This document shows, in pieces, positions 52,090 through 60,841 of a stretch of 64,000 nt of DNA. Both the position numbers and the translations under genes were made by a program. The stretch covers positions 4,030,001 to 4,094,000 of the forward strand of contig NZ_LT629758.1 of assembly GCF_900104725.1 (NCBI RefSeq), read 5' to 3'. Under the pieces are notes generated by a model, which saw only the letters and a list, made by a program, of their open reading frames with translations, searched no databases and had not been told where the DNA came from. This DNA is from Actinoplanes derwentensis. GTDB taxonomy: Bacteria > Actinomycetota > Actinomycetes > Mycobacteriales > Micromonosporaceae. The stretch's first letter is position 1; every line of letters starts with the position of its first letter.

Positions 52090-53424
52090 TCAAACGGCGA
52101 TCTTGGTACGGGCTGACGGCCGAAGGTAGACCACCCACGTGACCAGCACACAGAGCGCGTAGAAGCCGATGAAGCCGATGTACGCGGCGTCAGCGTCCTG
52201 ATAAGTCAGGAACGACTGACGGAACGCCAGGTTGACCAGCACACCGCCGACGGCGCCGATCGCCCCGGCGATACCGATCACCGCACCGGAGATCCGCCGG
52301 GCCGTGTGCTCGTCATCCGCGAACTTCTGCTTGAAGATCGCCGGGATCATCTTGTACGTCGACCCGTTGCCCAGTCCACTGAGCACGAACAGGCTGATGA
52401 AACCGACCAGGTAGAGCGGCAGCGACCGCTGCTGGGCCGCGACCAGCACGATCGACGCGCCGGCCGCCATCGCGATGAAGTTGACGAAGGTGACCTTCGC
52501 GCCCCCGAACCGGTCCGCGAGAGCCCCGCCGAACGGCCGGATCAGCGAACCCAGCAGCGGGCCGATGAAGGTCAGGTACGCGGCCTTGACCGGAGTGTCG
52601 AAGGTCTCCGCGAACTGCACCTGCAGCACCTGGCCGAACGCGAACCCGAAACCGATGAACGAACCGAACGTGCCGATGTACAACACCGACATGACCCAGG
52701 TGTGACCCTGCCTGGCGGCGTCCCGCATGCCGCGCTTCTCGTTGCGGGCCTGCGTCAGGTTGTCCATGTAGAGCGCCGAGCCGACCGCCGCGAGCACGAT
52801 CAGCGGGATGTAGACCCCGGCCACCAGACCGGGACTGCCGGCACCGACGACCGCGAGCACGAACAGGCCGACCAACTGCACCGCGGGGACACCGATGTTG
52901 CCGCCACCGGCGTTGATGCCGAGCGCCCAGCCCTTGAGCCGGTCCGGGTAGAAGGCGTTGATGTTCGCCATCGAGGAGGCGAAGTTGCCGCCGCCGACAC
53001 CGGCGAGAGCGGCCAGGATCAACATCGTCTGGTACGAGACCCCGGGCTCGATCAGGATCGCCGCCAGAATCGACGGGATGAGCAGCAGGGACGCGCTGAC
53101 GATGGTCCAGTTGCGGCCGCCGAACCGGGCGACGGCGAAGGTGTACGGGATCCGCAGCCCCGCCCCGACCAGGGTCGGCACCGCGGTGAGCAGGAACTTC
53201 TGTGCCGGGTCGAAGCCGTAGGCGGGCCCGAGGAAGAGCACCATCACCGACCAGAGCGACCACACCGAGAAGCCGATGTGTTCGGACAGGATCGAGAAGA
53301 TCAGGTTGCGTTTGGCGATTCGCTTGCCACCGTTGTCCCAGAACTCCCGGTCCTCGGGCCGCCAGTCGTCGATCCAGTGGCCGCTGATGCTCTTCGCGGC
53401 CGGCCGTTCCAATGTAGCGGTCAT
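52090..53424 (-). CDS. narK: Nitrate/nitrite transporter NarK
   Basis: This 444-residue MFS transporter for nitrate or nitrite starts at ATG 53424, two bases after the nirD stop, so it is the last gene of the nirB-nirD-narK operon. About twelve helices follow a 40-residue cytoplasmic start (GHWIDDWRPEDREFWDNGG). The two nitrate-signature regions are clear: AGVGGGNFASSMANINAFYPDRLKGWALGINAGGGNIG region near residue 150 and ISLFVLSGLGNGSTYKMIP near 335. The context with nitrite reductase implies import of nitrate or nitrite for assimilation. Control by NnaR and GlnR is expected from Streptomyces. Confidence 0.95.
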   Translation of the reverse strand: MTATLERPAAKSISGHWIDDWRPEDREFWDNGGKRIAKRNLIFSILSEHIGFSVWSLWSVMVLFLGPAYGFDPAQKFLLTAVPTLVGAGLRIPYTFAVARFGGRNWTIVSASLLLIPSILAAILIEPGVSYQTMLILAALAGVGGGNFASSMANINAFYPDRLKGWALGINAGGGNIGVPAVQLVGLFVLAVVGAGSPGLVAGVYIPLIVLAAVGSALYMDNLTQARNEKRGMRDAARQGHTWVMSVLYIGTFGSFIGFGFAFGQVLQVQFAETFDTPVKAAYLTFIGPLLGSLIRPFGGALADRFGGAKVTFVNFIAMAAGASIVLVAAQQRSLPLYLVGFISLFVLSGLGNGSTYKMIPAIFKQKFADDEHTARRISGAVIGIAGAIGAVGGVLVNLAFRQSFLTYQDADAAYIGFIGFYALCVLVTWVVYLRPSARTKIAV

Positions 53425-53426
53425 CG

Positions 53427-53723
53427 TCAGACTCCCAGAATGATGTGTCCGTCGTCGACCCGCACCGGGTAGACGTCGATCGAGGGCTGGCCGGACTGGG
53501 AACACCCGGTGGCGAGGTCCCATGCGTACAGGTGCAGCGGGCAGACGACGACGCGGTTGTCGATCTGCCCGTCGGCGAGCGGGCCGCCCTTGTGCGGGCA
53601 GACCGCGGAGACCGCGCGCAAGGAGCCGTCACGGAGGCGGAAGACGGCGACCATGTCGTCGTCGACGCTGTAAGTGCGCCCCTCACCCAGGGGGATCTCT
53701 TCGAGCGGACCGAGAAGTGTCAT
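53427..53723 (-). CDS. nirD: Nitrite reductase small subunit NirD (Rieske)
   Basis: This 98-residue Rieske-type small subunit of assimilatory NAD(P)H nitrite reductase starts at ATG 53723, overlapping the nirB stop by four bases (ATGA). The 2Fe-2S ligands lie in CPHKGGPLADG and CPLHLYAWDL, the C-x-H ... C-x2-H pattern of Rieske proteins. The long frame upstream into nirB is not used. The protein is the normal length for NirD and is followed by narK with almost no spacing. Confidence 0.95.
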   Translation of the reverse strand: MTLLGPLEEIPLGEGRTYSVDDDMVAVFRLRDGSLRAVSAVCPHKGGPLADGQIDNRVVVCPLHLYAWDLATGCSQSGQPSIDVYPVRVDDGHIILGV

Positions 53724-56230
53724 GCCCGCACCGGAACCTGCGGGAGGACGGTCAGCGGCAGGCTGGTGCGGAACTGGCCGGGCGTGGCCGGCACCGCCCG
53801 CTCCTTCCACGGGTCCCGATAGGACTGCACGGCTTCTTCCACCGCGGCGTCCAGGGCTTGCGCGATCCCGTCCGAGTCGTCCACGACGATCTCCCGGATC
53901 CGGTCGATGCCGATCCGCGGGACGAACGCGTAGGTGCGCTCCAGCCAGTTCGCGTTCTCGCGGTAGTACTGCAGGAACCGGCCGGTCAGGCGGATCACCT
54001 CGTCGGCGGTGCCGACCGTGGTGAGCAGGTCACCCTTGCGGATGTGGGCTCCGGCGGCGCCGCCGACGTAGATCTCCCACCTACCGCCGTCGATAGCGAC
54101 GACACCCAGATCCTTGACGTACGACTCCGCACAGTTGCGCGGGCACCCGGAGACGGCGAGCTTCATCTTGCCGGGGCCTTCCAAGCCCTGATACCGCTCT
54201 TCCAAGGCGATGCCCAGGGCTGTCGAGTCACCGACGCCGAAACGGCAGTAGTCGGAGCCGACACACGTCTTCACGGTGCGGAAACTCTTCGCGTAGGCGT
54301 ACCCGGACGGCATGTCCAGGTCCGCCCACATCGCCGGCAGCTGCTCCTTGGGCACCCCGAGCAGGTCGATGCGCTGGCCACCGGTGAGCTTCACCATCGG
54401 CACGCCGTACTTGTCGGCCACGTCGGCGATCTTGCGCAGCTGGTCCGGGGTGGTGACGCCGCCCTTCATCTGCGGGACCACCGAGAACGTGCCGTCACGC
54501 TGGATGTTGGCGTGCACCCGGTCGTTGATGAAACGGGCGTCGCGTTCGTCGATGTATTGATCAGCCCACATCATCTTGAGCAGAGACGCCAGGCCCATCT
54601 TGCTCTTCGCGTCGTGTTCGCCACCCGGCACCAGTTTGTCGAAGACTGCCGACACACTCTTCAGTTCGTACCGGCGGATGACGGCCATCAGCTCCTGCTT
54701 CGGCATCGGGACACCCGGCACGTACCAGGACGCGGCCGGATCCTCCTCGGCCTCACCACCGGCCGCCCACTCGACGATCCGCTGCACCAGGGGCTTGCAG
54801 GTGCCGCAGCCTTTGCCGGCGCGGGTCTTCTCCATCACCCCGCTGACCGTCTTGCAGCCGCCGTCCACCACACCGCAGATCGTCTGTTTGTCGACACCGT
54901 TGCAGTTGCAGACCTGGGCATCACCGGGCATCTCCGCCGGCGTCACCTCCTGCCCCGGGCCTCCGAGATCAAAAAGCAGCTCAGCGCGTACGTCCGGAAG
55001 GATCTGTGCTTTGTCGAACGCCTGGATCAGACCGGCCGCCTTGCTGTTGTCACCGACCAGAGTCGCGCCGACCAGCACCCCGTCCCGGATGATGACCTGC
55101 TTGTAGAGGCCCTTCTTCGGCTCGCTGTAGACGATCACCTCGTCGTCGTCGCTCGCCGGCTCCTTCAGGCCCATCGCTGCCACGTCGATGCCGGCGACTT
55201 TCAGCTTCGTGTGCAGTTTCGAACCCTGGTAGGCGGCCTCCGGATTCCGGCCGGTGAGGTGGTCGGCGAGCACCTTCGCCTGCTCCCACAGCGGCGCGAC
55301 CAGGCCGTACATCTCGCCACGGTGCTGGGCGCACTCCCCCACCACGTAGATGTCGTCCTCGCCCACGGCACGCATCTGGTCGTCGACCACGATGCCGCGC
55401 TCCACGATGAGGCCACTGTCCGCGGCGACCTGGGTGTTCGGGCGGATGCCCGCGGCGACCACGATCACATCAGCGTCTATCACCGTGCCGTCGGCGAGTT
55501 TCACACCGGTGACCCGGTCCTTGCCGAGGACCTCGGTGGTCATCGCGTTCAGGATCACCCGGATGCCGAGGCGGCTCTCCACACTGTCCTTGAGCATGGC
55601 GCCGGCCCGCTCGTCGAGCTGCACGTTCATCAGGTGACCCGCGGCGTGCAGCAGGGTCACCTCGCTGACGTGGTTCTGCAGCCCGCGGGCCGCCTCCAGG
55701 CCGAGCAGGCCACCGCCGATCACGACCGCGCGCTCGTGATCCCGGGCGTACCGGATCATCCCCCGCGTGTCGTCCAGCGTCCGAAACGCGAAGACGCCCT
55801 GGTGGTAGCCCCGCTTCGGGTTGTTGATGTTCTTGATCGGCGGCGTCCACGAGCTGGATCCGGTCGCGATGATCAATTTGTCGTACGGGGTGGCGGCCCC
55901 GTCCCCCGCGACGACCACCTTCGCGGCGCGGTCGATCCGCTCGATCCGGGTGCCGGAGTGCAGGGTGATGCCGTTGTCTGCGTACCAGCCCAGATCATTG
56001 AGGAAGATCCCGGACTCCTCCTCCACCCCGGCGAGCAGGTTGGAGAGCATGATCCGGTTGTAGTTGCCGTAGGGCTCGTCCCCGAACATGGTGATGGTTC
56101 GCTCTTGGTCCCGGTCTCGGGTTTGGTCTCGGGTTTGGTCTCGGGTTTGATCTCGGTCTCGGGCGAGGATCTCCTCGACCGTGCGGGCCCCGGCCATGCC
56201 GTTGCCGATAACCACCAAGCGTTGCGTCAT
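53720..56230 (-). CDS. nirB: Nitrite reductase large subunit NirB
   Basis: This subunit reduces nitrite to ammonium with NAD(P)H, FAD, siroheme and iron-sulfur centres. The 836-residue protein starts at ATG 56230. The FAD site VVIGNGMAGART is at the N-terminus and the NAD site VVIGGGLLGLEAARGL lies near residue 165. The BFD-type 2Fe-2S cysteines are VCNCNGV and GCGTCKPL near 435-485. The siroheme/4Fe-4S cysteines are TCVGSDYCRFG and SGCPRNCAES near 680-730. Residues 24-44 are an odd charged insertion made of DQTR repeats between the FAD helix and the next strand, encoded by a 12-bp tandem repeat. Confidence 0.95.
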   Translation of the reverse strand: MTQRLVVIGNGMAGARTVEEILARDRDQTRDQTRDQTRDRDQERTITMFGDEPYGNYNRIMLSNLLAGVEEESGIFLNDLGWYADNGITLHSGTRIERIDRAAKVVVAGDGAATPYDKLIIATGSSSWTPPIKNINNPKRGYHQGVFAFRTLDDTRGMIRYARDHERAVVIGGGLLGLEAARGLQNHVSEVTLLHAAGHLMNVQLDERAGAMLKDSVESRLGIRVILNAMTTEVLGKDRVTGVKLADGTVIDADVIVVAAGIRPNTQVAADSGLIVERGIVVDDQMRAVGEDDIYVVGECAQHRGEMYGLVAPLWEQAKVLADHLTGRNPEAAYQGSKLHTKLKVAGIDVAAMGLKEPASDDDEVIVYSEPKKGLYKQVIIRDGVLVGATLVGDNSKAAGLIQAFDKAQILPDVRAELLFDLGGPGQEVTPAEMPGDAQVCNCNGVDKQTICGVVDGGCKTVSGVMEKTRAGKGCGTCKPLVQRIVEWAAGGEAEEDPAASWYVPGVPMPKQELMAVIRRYELKSVSAVFDKLVPGGEHDAKSKMGLASLLKMMWADQYIDERDARFINDRVHANIQRDGTFSVVPQMKGGVTTPDQLRKIADVADKYGVPMVKLTGGQRIDLLGVPKEQLPAMWADLDMPSGYAYAKSFRTVKTCVGSDYCRFGVGDSTALGIALEERYQGLEGPGKMKLAVSGCPRNCAESYVKDLGVVAIDGGRWEIYVGGAAGAHIRKGDLLTTVGTADEVIRLTGRFLQYYRENANWLERTYAFVPRIGIDRIREIVVDDSDGIAQALDAAVEEAVQSYRDPWKERAVPATPGQFRTSLPLTVLPQVPVRA
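56113..56148. repeat. Three 12-bp tandem repeats inside nirB
   Basis: GGTCTCGGGTTT occurs three times in a row, with degenerate half-units on both sides. On the coding strand it gives repeated DQTR. The 12-bp period keeps the reading frame. Confidence 0.85.
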
Positions 56231-56354
56231 CAGATCTCCAGCAGTCCGGGCGTCTGGTCACCGGTGATGCTTCCGGCCCGCCGTTTCCCGCCGGGGCGCC
56301 TGGCGGTGACGCTGCTGTACAGGAATCCCTACAACCCACTCGCCCCCGTTGTGA

Positions 56355-57209
56355 CTACAACCGGCTACCGGCCGTTGTGAGAAGCGCACTGTCGAACCGC
56401 TGCAACACCAGATCCGCCACCGCCGGCTCATGACACAGCGGCGGGGTCACCGAGTCCGCACCGGCACTGTGCAGAGTGCGATAGAACAGCCCCTCAGCCA
56501 GCAGATACGCCGCCACCGCCACCGTGCGCGCCCCTTCCGCCCGCAGCCGGTCGACCACATCATTCACCCGCGGCCCACTCCCCGACGTGTACCCGAGCTC
56601 AACCCGCCGCCTACCATTCCCGGCCCACCGCCCATCACCACCGCCGGCCCCCACCGCCAACCGCCTACCGTCGCTGCCAGCGTCCTTCACCCGCTGCCCG
56701 CCATCGCCGCCGGCGTCCCGCACCGACCGCTCACCACTGGAGTCGGAGAGCTGGGCGGCCACCTCGCGGATACCGGCCACCCAGAGCGGGTCCGAGGAAC
56801 CGGCCGAGGCCAGCACCACCGCGTCGGCGTCCGGCAGATTGCGTCGCATGCTGTCCAGGAAGACCGGGTCCGGGCCGAGCGGCGCGGTGACCGGAAAATG
56901 TGTCGACTTGACCGCATCGGCGATATCAACACGGACGTGATAGCCACAGGACAACAGCAACGGCACCACCACCGCGTCCCGGACGGTCGGCACCACGTCG
57001 GCGACCTTCGGTTCCTGCACGTCCACATAGCAGAGCCGAACGTCCAGACCAGGCCGCCGACGGGCAACAGCAGCGGCGAGCCGCTCGATCTGCCGCCGCC
57101 CGTCCGGCGACCGGGTGCCATGGGCAACGGCGATCAGAGTCGGCAAACCAGCCCGCGCAGGGAAACCGGTCTGCGCAGGGAAGCCCGTCGGGGCAGGAAA
57201 GTCGGTCAC
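56355..57209 (-). CDS. Sirohydrochlorin chelatase-like (CbiX) protein with a low-complexity insert
   Basis: This 284-residue protein starts at GTG 57209 (GAGGAG seven bases upstream). The first CbiX-like half carries the metal/porphyrin histidine in LIAVAHGTRSPDG and VPLLLSCGYHVRVDI. The second half has ELGYTSGSGPRV, VAVAAYLLAEGLFYRTL and CHEPAVADLV. Such proteins insert iron or cobalt into sirohydrochlorin, making siroheme for NirB. Between the halves lies an unusual insert of about 45 residues, rich in Gly, Asp and Arg (VRDAGGDGGQRVKDAGSDG). The gene is upstream of nirB by 124 bp in the same direction, fitting a siroheme supply role. The metal is inferred from context. Confidence 0.85.
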   Translation of the reverse strand: MTDFPAPTGFPAQTGFPARAGLPTLIAVAHGTRSPDGRRQIERLAAAVARRRPGLDVRLCYVDVQEPKVADVVPTVRDAVVVPLLLSCGYHVRVDIADAVKSTHFPVTAPLGPDPVFLDSMRRNLPDADAVVLASAGSSDPLWVAGIREVAAQLSDSSGERSVRDAGGDGGQRVKDAGSDGRRLAVGAGGGDGRWAGNGRRRVELGYTSGSGPRVNDVVDRLRAEGARTVAVAAYLLAEGLFYRTLHSAGADSVTPPLCHEPAVADLVLQRFDSALLTTAGSRL

Positions 57210-57426
57210 GGGCGTCTCCTCAGGCTTCAGCGCTCCCGTACGCCTTCGGCGCGAGGGAACTGTCGTCGTGCGCAATGGGAGCGGCCCGGCATGGCATCAG
57301 GCTCGCGATTTCCCGGTACGGGTATCCGGTCCCGGCATGGACATCGGGATCTTCCGGATCCGGCCTCGTCGCCGGCACTGCTTCGTATTGACGTGACTCG
57401 ACTCGTCTTAACTTTGATTCGAGCTA

Positions 57427-57552
57427 CATCATCTTGAATGACACATCTTGACCAGCACGCATTGACTAGCTCGATTTGCCCCGCACGTCTTGATTAGCTC
57501 GTCTTGCCGGGCATGTCTTGACTGGCATGTCTTGACTGGCATGTCTTGGGCG
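57427..57552. repeat. Degenerate 14-bp tandem array (about nine units)
   Basis: Units of 14 bp follow the consensus GCATGTCTTGACTG. The three at 57511-57552 are nearly identical and those to the left diverge progressively. The array fills the space between the chelatase-like gene and the NnaR-like gene. The remainder of this 385-bp gap, 57210-57426, shows no gene. Confidence 0.8.
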
Positions 57553-57565
57553 GCAGGCGCCGGGC

Positions 57566-57595
57566 TGAGTTGAGTTGAGTTGAGTTGAGTTGAGT
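57566..57595. repeat. TGAGT x 6 microsatellite at the end of nnaR
   Basis: Six perfect TGAGT pentamers end exactly at the last base of the nnaR stop codon (read on the minus strand). No T-run follows. Confidence 0.9.
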
Positions 57596-58695
57596 CAGGC
57601 TGCTTCGTCTATGCGTAAGCGGTAGCCGCGTTTGATCACGGTCTCGATGTGTTTTCCGGATCCCAGGGCTGCCCGGAGACGGGCGACCGCCACGTCTACC
57701 GCATGGCCGTCGTTGCCCCGGGGCAGGGACATCACCAGCTGTTCCTTCGACACCACGGCTCCGGGGCGGCTGGCCAGGGCGGACAGGATCGCCATCGCCG
57801 CGGGCGCGAGCGCGTGGGTCACTCCGTCGATGAGGACCGCGTGTCCCCGTACCTCGAGAATGGTTCCGGCGACGTGCAGTCGCAGCGCCCGGCGGGGAAG
57901 CTCGTCGGTGACCGTCTTGATCAGGGCGCCCAGCCGGTACCGCTCCGGCATCACCACTTCGACACCCCGCTCGATCAACGGCGCGGCGGTGACCGGCCCG
58001 ACACATGCGGCCAGGGTGCCGCGACCGAACGCGGTGGTCACGTCCGCCCCGGCGTCTTCCGCGATCATCAGGAACGCCTTGACCGCAGGCGCGCTGGTGA
58101 ACGTGACAGCGTCGATCTGACCGGCGACGACCTGTTCGGCGAGGCGTTTCACCGGCGCGACGTCGGGTGGGAGCGCCCATCGGTAGACCGGTACCTCGAC
58201 GACCGCTGCACCGGCCGTACGCAGCGCTTTGACGAATTCGGTCTGGGGTTCGCCGTGTTCTTGCACCACGATCCGGCGGCCGGCGACGCCTTCGGCGAGC
58301 AGGCGTTCGAGCACCTCTTCGGAGGCCTCGGTCTTGGCCGCCCAGTCCTCGATGAGCCCGGCCGCGCGGATCGCCCCGCACGGTTTCGGGCCACGGGCGA
58401 TGATCCGCGCGTTGCGCAGTGATTCGCGCAGCGATTCGGCCAGACCCCAGCCTTCGGCCGCTTCCAGCCAGCCGCGGAAGCCGAAGCCGGTGGTGGCGAC
58501 GACCAGGTGCGGTTCGAGTCCGATGCAGGCGGCGGTCGCCGCATGCAGCGCGGCGTCATCGACGAGCGGGACGATGGTGATCGCCGGTGCGCTGATCACC
58601 CGCGCCCCACGCCGTTCCAGTAGAGCCGCCATCTCGCTGCGGCGCCGTTCCGCGGTCACCGCCACGGTGAAACCCGCCAACGCACCCTCGATCAT
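57595..58695 (-). CDS. nnaR: NnaR-like nitrite assimilation regulator: HemD domain + winged helix
   Basis: This 366-residue protein starts at ATG 58695. Residues 1-260 have the uroporphyrinogen-III synthase (HemD) fold: GFTVAVTAERR, VSAPAITIVPL-type strands, ATTGFGFRGWLEAAEGWGL, IVVQEHGEPQTEFVKALRTAGA and AVTFTSAPAVKAFL. Residues 265-366 are an OmpR-type winged helix (HAVLIDGVTHALAPAAMAILSAL, HAVDVAVARLRAALGSG, TVIKRGYRLRID). This pairing is that of NnaR in Streptomyces, which activates nitrite assimilation genes together with GlnR. The nirBD-narK genes downstream are its likely targets. A second activity as a HemD enzyme is possible but not shown. Confidence 0.88.
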   Translation of the reverse strand: MIEGALAGFTVAVTAERRRSEMAALLERRGARVISAPAITIVPLVDDAALHAATAACIGLEPHLVVATTGFGFRGWLEAAEGWGLAESLRESLRNARIIARGPKPCGAIRAAGLIEDWAAKTEASEEVLERLLAEGVAGRRIVVQEHGEPQTEFVKALRTAGAAVVEVPVYRWALPPDVAPVKRLAEQVVAGQIDAVTFTSAPAVKAFLMIAEDAGADVTTAFGRGTLAACVGPVTAAPLIERGVEVVMPERYRLGALIKTVTDELPRRALRLHVAGTILEVRGHAVLIDGVTHALAPAAMAILSALASRPGAVVSKEQLVMSLPRGNDGHAVDVAVARLRAALGSGKHIETVIKRGYRLRIDEAA

Positions 58696-58824
58696 CCGGT
58701 CCCCATCCTGTGCCGCCTGTCCGGTGCAAGAGTCCTGATACCTGATTTCGGGACCGGCAAAGCAATGTTTCCGCCAGAATAACGGCTGGTCACATGCTTC
58801 TCAGGGGGACATGTGAGCGGCCGA

Positions 58825-59013
58825 TCACGCGTCGTCCGGGTCGTCGAGGAACGACCGCAACTCCCGGTTCAGGTGGTACGCCGCGATCCGGCCGTCCAGC
58901 AGACCGACCCGGTAGTCGGGGCCGACCTCCGGATCCTCGGCGATCTGCGGATCCCGGAGTCCGGCGGCCCCGTCCATGCGGCCGGCGTTGTAGGCCACCA
59001 GGGCGTCGTCCAT
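58825..59013 (-). CDS. 62-aa acidic hypothetical protein
   Basis: ATG 59013 has GGAGAGGA five bases upstream and gives a 62-residue acidic protein: a first helix (DDALVAYNAGRMDGAAGL), a Pro-containing turn with PDYRVGLLDGRIAAYHL, and an acidic end. I do not recognise it. The ribosome site and GC-rich third codon positions support it. The frame continues upstream to 59145 without a site. It stands between the divergently read nnaR promoter side and the S33 hydrolase, with no clear partner. Confidence 0.6.
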   Translation of the reverse strand: MDDALVAYNAGRMDGAAGLRDPQIAEDPEVGPDYRVGLLDGRIAAYHLNRELRSFLDDPDDA

Positions 59014-59174
59014 CGAATCCTCTCCCGAGTATCTCTCCCGCCGCGTGATGATCTTCAACGCGGAACGTCGCGACAATCTCGCACGTGGTGAGGCTCCGGC
59101 GACCCGGCTGATGGTGCCGATCCGGCCGCCGGAAGGACACCGCAACCTGACCGAAACCGTTCAGCACCCGAAGT

Positions 59175-60641
59175 TCAGCTGACGCAGTGGATGTCTCCGG
59201 TGGGGAGGACACCGTCGAGTAGATACCGGTTCACCGCACCGTCGACGCATCCGTTGCCGGCTACCAGGTACTGGCCGTGACCGAACCGGCCCCGCAACGT
59301 CACCATCCGCGACCCCGCGAGCGCCTCATGCATCACCTGTTGCCCGGCGTACGGGGTGGCCGGGTCTCCATCGGCTCCGACGACCAGCGCGGGCCTGCGG
59401 TTACCGATCACGGTGGCCGGCTCGGCGGGGCGGGCCGGCCAGAACGCGCACGGGCTGATGTTGCGGGTCAGCGGACCGAACAGGGGCTCGGCGGCCCGGT
59501 GACGCTGGATGTCACGGTAGTAGGTCGCCGGGTCGCGGGAGACGGCCCGGTCAGCGCAGAGGATCGGCGTGCCCGCACGGTCGGAGGCCGGCCCGGAGCC
59601 GGTGAACAGCATGGTCAGGAACTGCGTCAACGACTCGTCCGGGGTGCCGGTGCGAAGCGCCCGGAGCTTGCCGGCGAGAGACGCGTACACCTCGGGGCCG
59701 TCGTCGTAGAGGCCGGTGAACAGCAGCAGCGGCAGAACGTGTGCATCCACCTCGTACAGCCCCGCGGTCGTCGTCTTTTGATCGAGTCTCTCGACGGTCG
59801 TCAACACGTCGTTCCGAGTCGCACCGAGGCCGTATTCGGCATGGTGTTCGGCCGCCCAGGACGCCCAGTTCTCCAGCGCGGCCTGGATCGCCGGGGCGCT
59901 GCGGGCGAACAGGCCCGGGCCGTAGATCGACGGGTCGACGGCGCTGTCCAGCACCACCCGGTCCGCGTGGTCGCCGAACATCTGCAGGTAGACCGCCCCC
60001 AGATAGGTGCCGTAGGAGTAGCCGAGGTAGGAGATCCGGGACTCGCCGAGTGCCCGCCGGACCCGGTCCATGTCGCGGGCCGTGTTGCGGGTCGACGCGT
60101 GCGGCAGCAGGGTCCGGTCGGCGGCGCATCCAGCCGCCAGGTCTCTCGCCAGTGTCACGCTCGCGGTGAAGGTGCTCCGGTCCGGGCCGGCCCCGCGCAG
60201 GAACGTGTCGGTCTTCCAGCGGCAGTCGATCGGGTTGCTGCGCCCGACGAAACGCGGATCCATCGCCACCAGGTCGTAGGCGGCGGCCACCTCCGGCATC
60301 AGCGGACCGGCGAGGACCATCTCCAGCGCGCTGGTGCCCGGTCCGCCCGGATTGAGCATCAGGACACCCCGGCGCCGGTCCTGGTCGGTGGCCCGCTTCC
60401 GGGTTACCGCGACGGCGATCGTACGGTCGTCAAGCTCGCGATAGTCGACCGGAACCGTGACCTCGCCGCACTCCGCACCGGCCGCGTCCAGGACCGGCCC
60501 GGCCTCGTCGGACGGCCCGGTCGTGCAGCCGTGCCAGGCGATCGGCGGGATCGGGACGGCCGAGGCGGAGACCGGGGCGGACAGCCCGGACAGGGCCAGC
60601 GCGGCGACGGCCAAGGGCGCGGTGACCCATGTGATTCGCAT
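59175..60641 (-). CDS. Secreted S33-type alpha/beta hydrolase (tripeptidyl aminopeptidase-like)
   Basis: This 488-residue secreted protein starts at ATG 60641. The signal peptide is cleaved near VSASAVP. The alpha/beta-hydrolase core has the oxyanion-hole region MLNPGGPGTSAL near residue 95, DPRFVGRSNPIDC, and the nucleophile Ser in YLGYSYGTYLG near 210. The C-terminal TAP-like part has LVVGADGDPATPYAGQ (acid) and GRFGHGQYLVAGNGCVD (His), closing the triad. Cysteines GCTTG and AECG could pair. The family covers Streptomyces tripeptidyl aminopeptidases and related proline iminopeptidases, so cleavage of short peptides outside the cell is inferred. Confidence 0.92.
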   Translation of the reverse strand: MRITWVTAPLAVAALALSGLSAPVSASAVPIPPIAWHGCTTGPSDEAGPVLDAAGAECGEVTVPVDYRELDDRTIAVAVTRKRATDQDRRRGVLMLNPGGPGTSALEMVLAGPLMPEVAAAYDLVAMDPRFVGRSNPIDCRWKTDTFLRGAGPDRSTFTASVTLARDLAAGCAADRTLLPHASTRNTARDMDRVRRALGESRISYLGYSYGTYLGAVYLQMFGDHADRVVLDSAVDPSIYGPGLFARSAPAIQAALENWASWAAEHHAEYGLGATRNDVLTTVERLDQKTTTAGLYEVDAHVLPLLLFTGLYDDGPEVYASLAGKLRALRTGTPDESLTQFLTMLFTGSGPASDRAGTPILCADRAVSRDPATYYRDIQRHRAAEPLFGPLTRNISPCAFWPARPAEPATVIGNRRPALVVGADGDPATPYAGQQVMHEALAGSRMVTLRGRFGHGQYLVAGNGCVDGAVNRYLLDGVLPTGDIHCVS

Positions 60642-60841
60642 GTGTCGAACCTAGGAATCGGCGCTCGCGATCGCGATGGTGCACGGCCCACCTTCGCGGG
60701 ATGGTTTCCACTACCGCCGGGGTATGCCCAGCACCACCTTTGGCCCGTTCCCCCACCTCTGGCCTGTTCCCCGGCTCGGCCCGCTCCCCGGGTTCGGTCG
60801 TTCCGGCGGCGGCGGTCCCGGGCCGGCCGGATACTCGGCTC

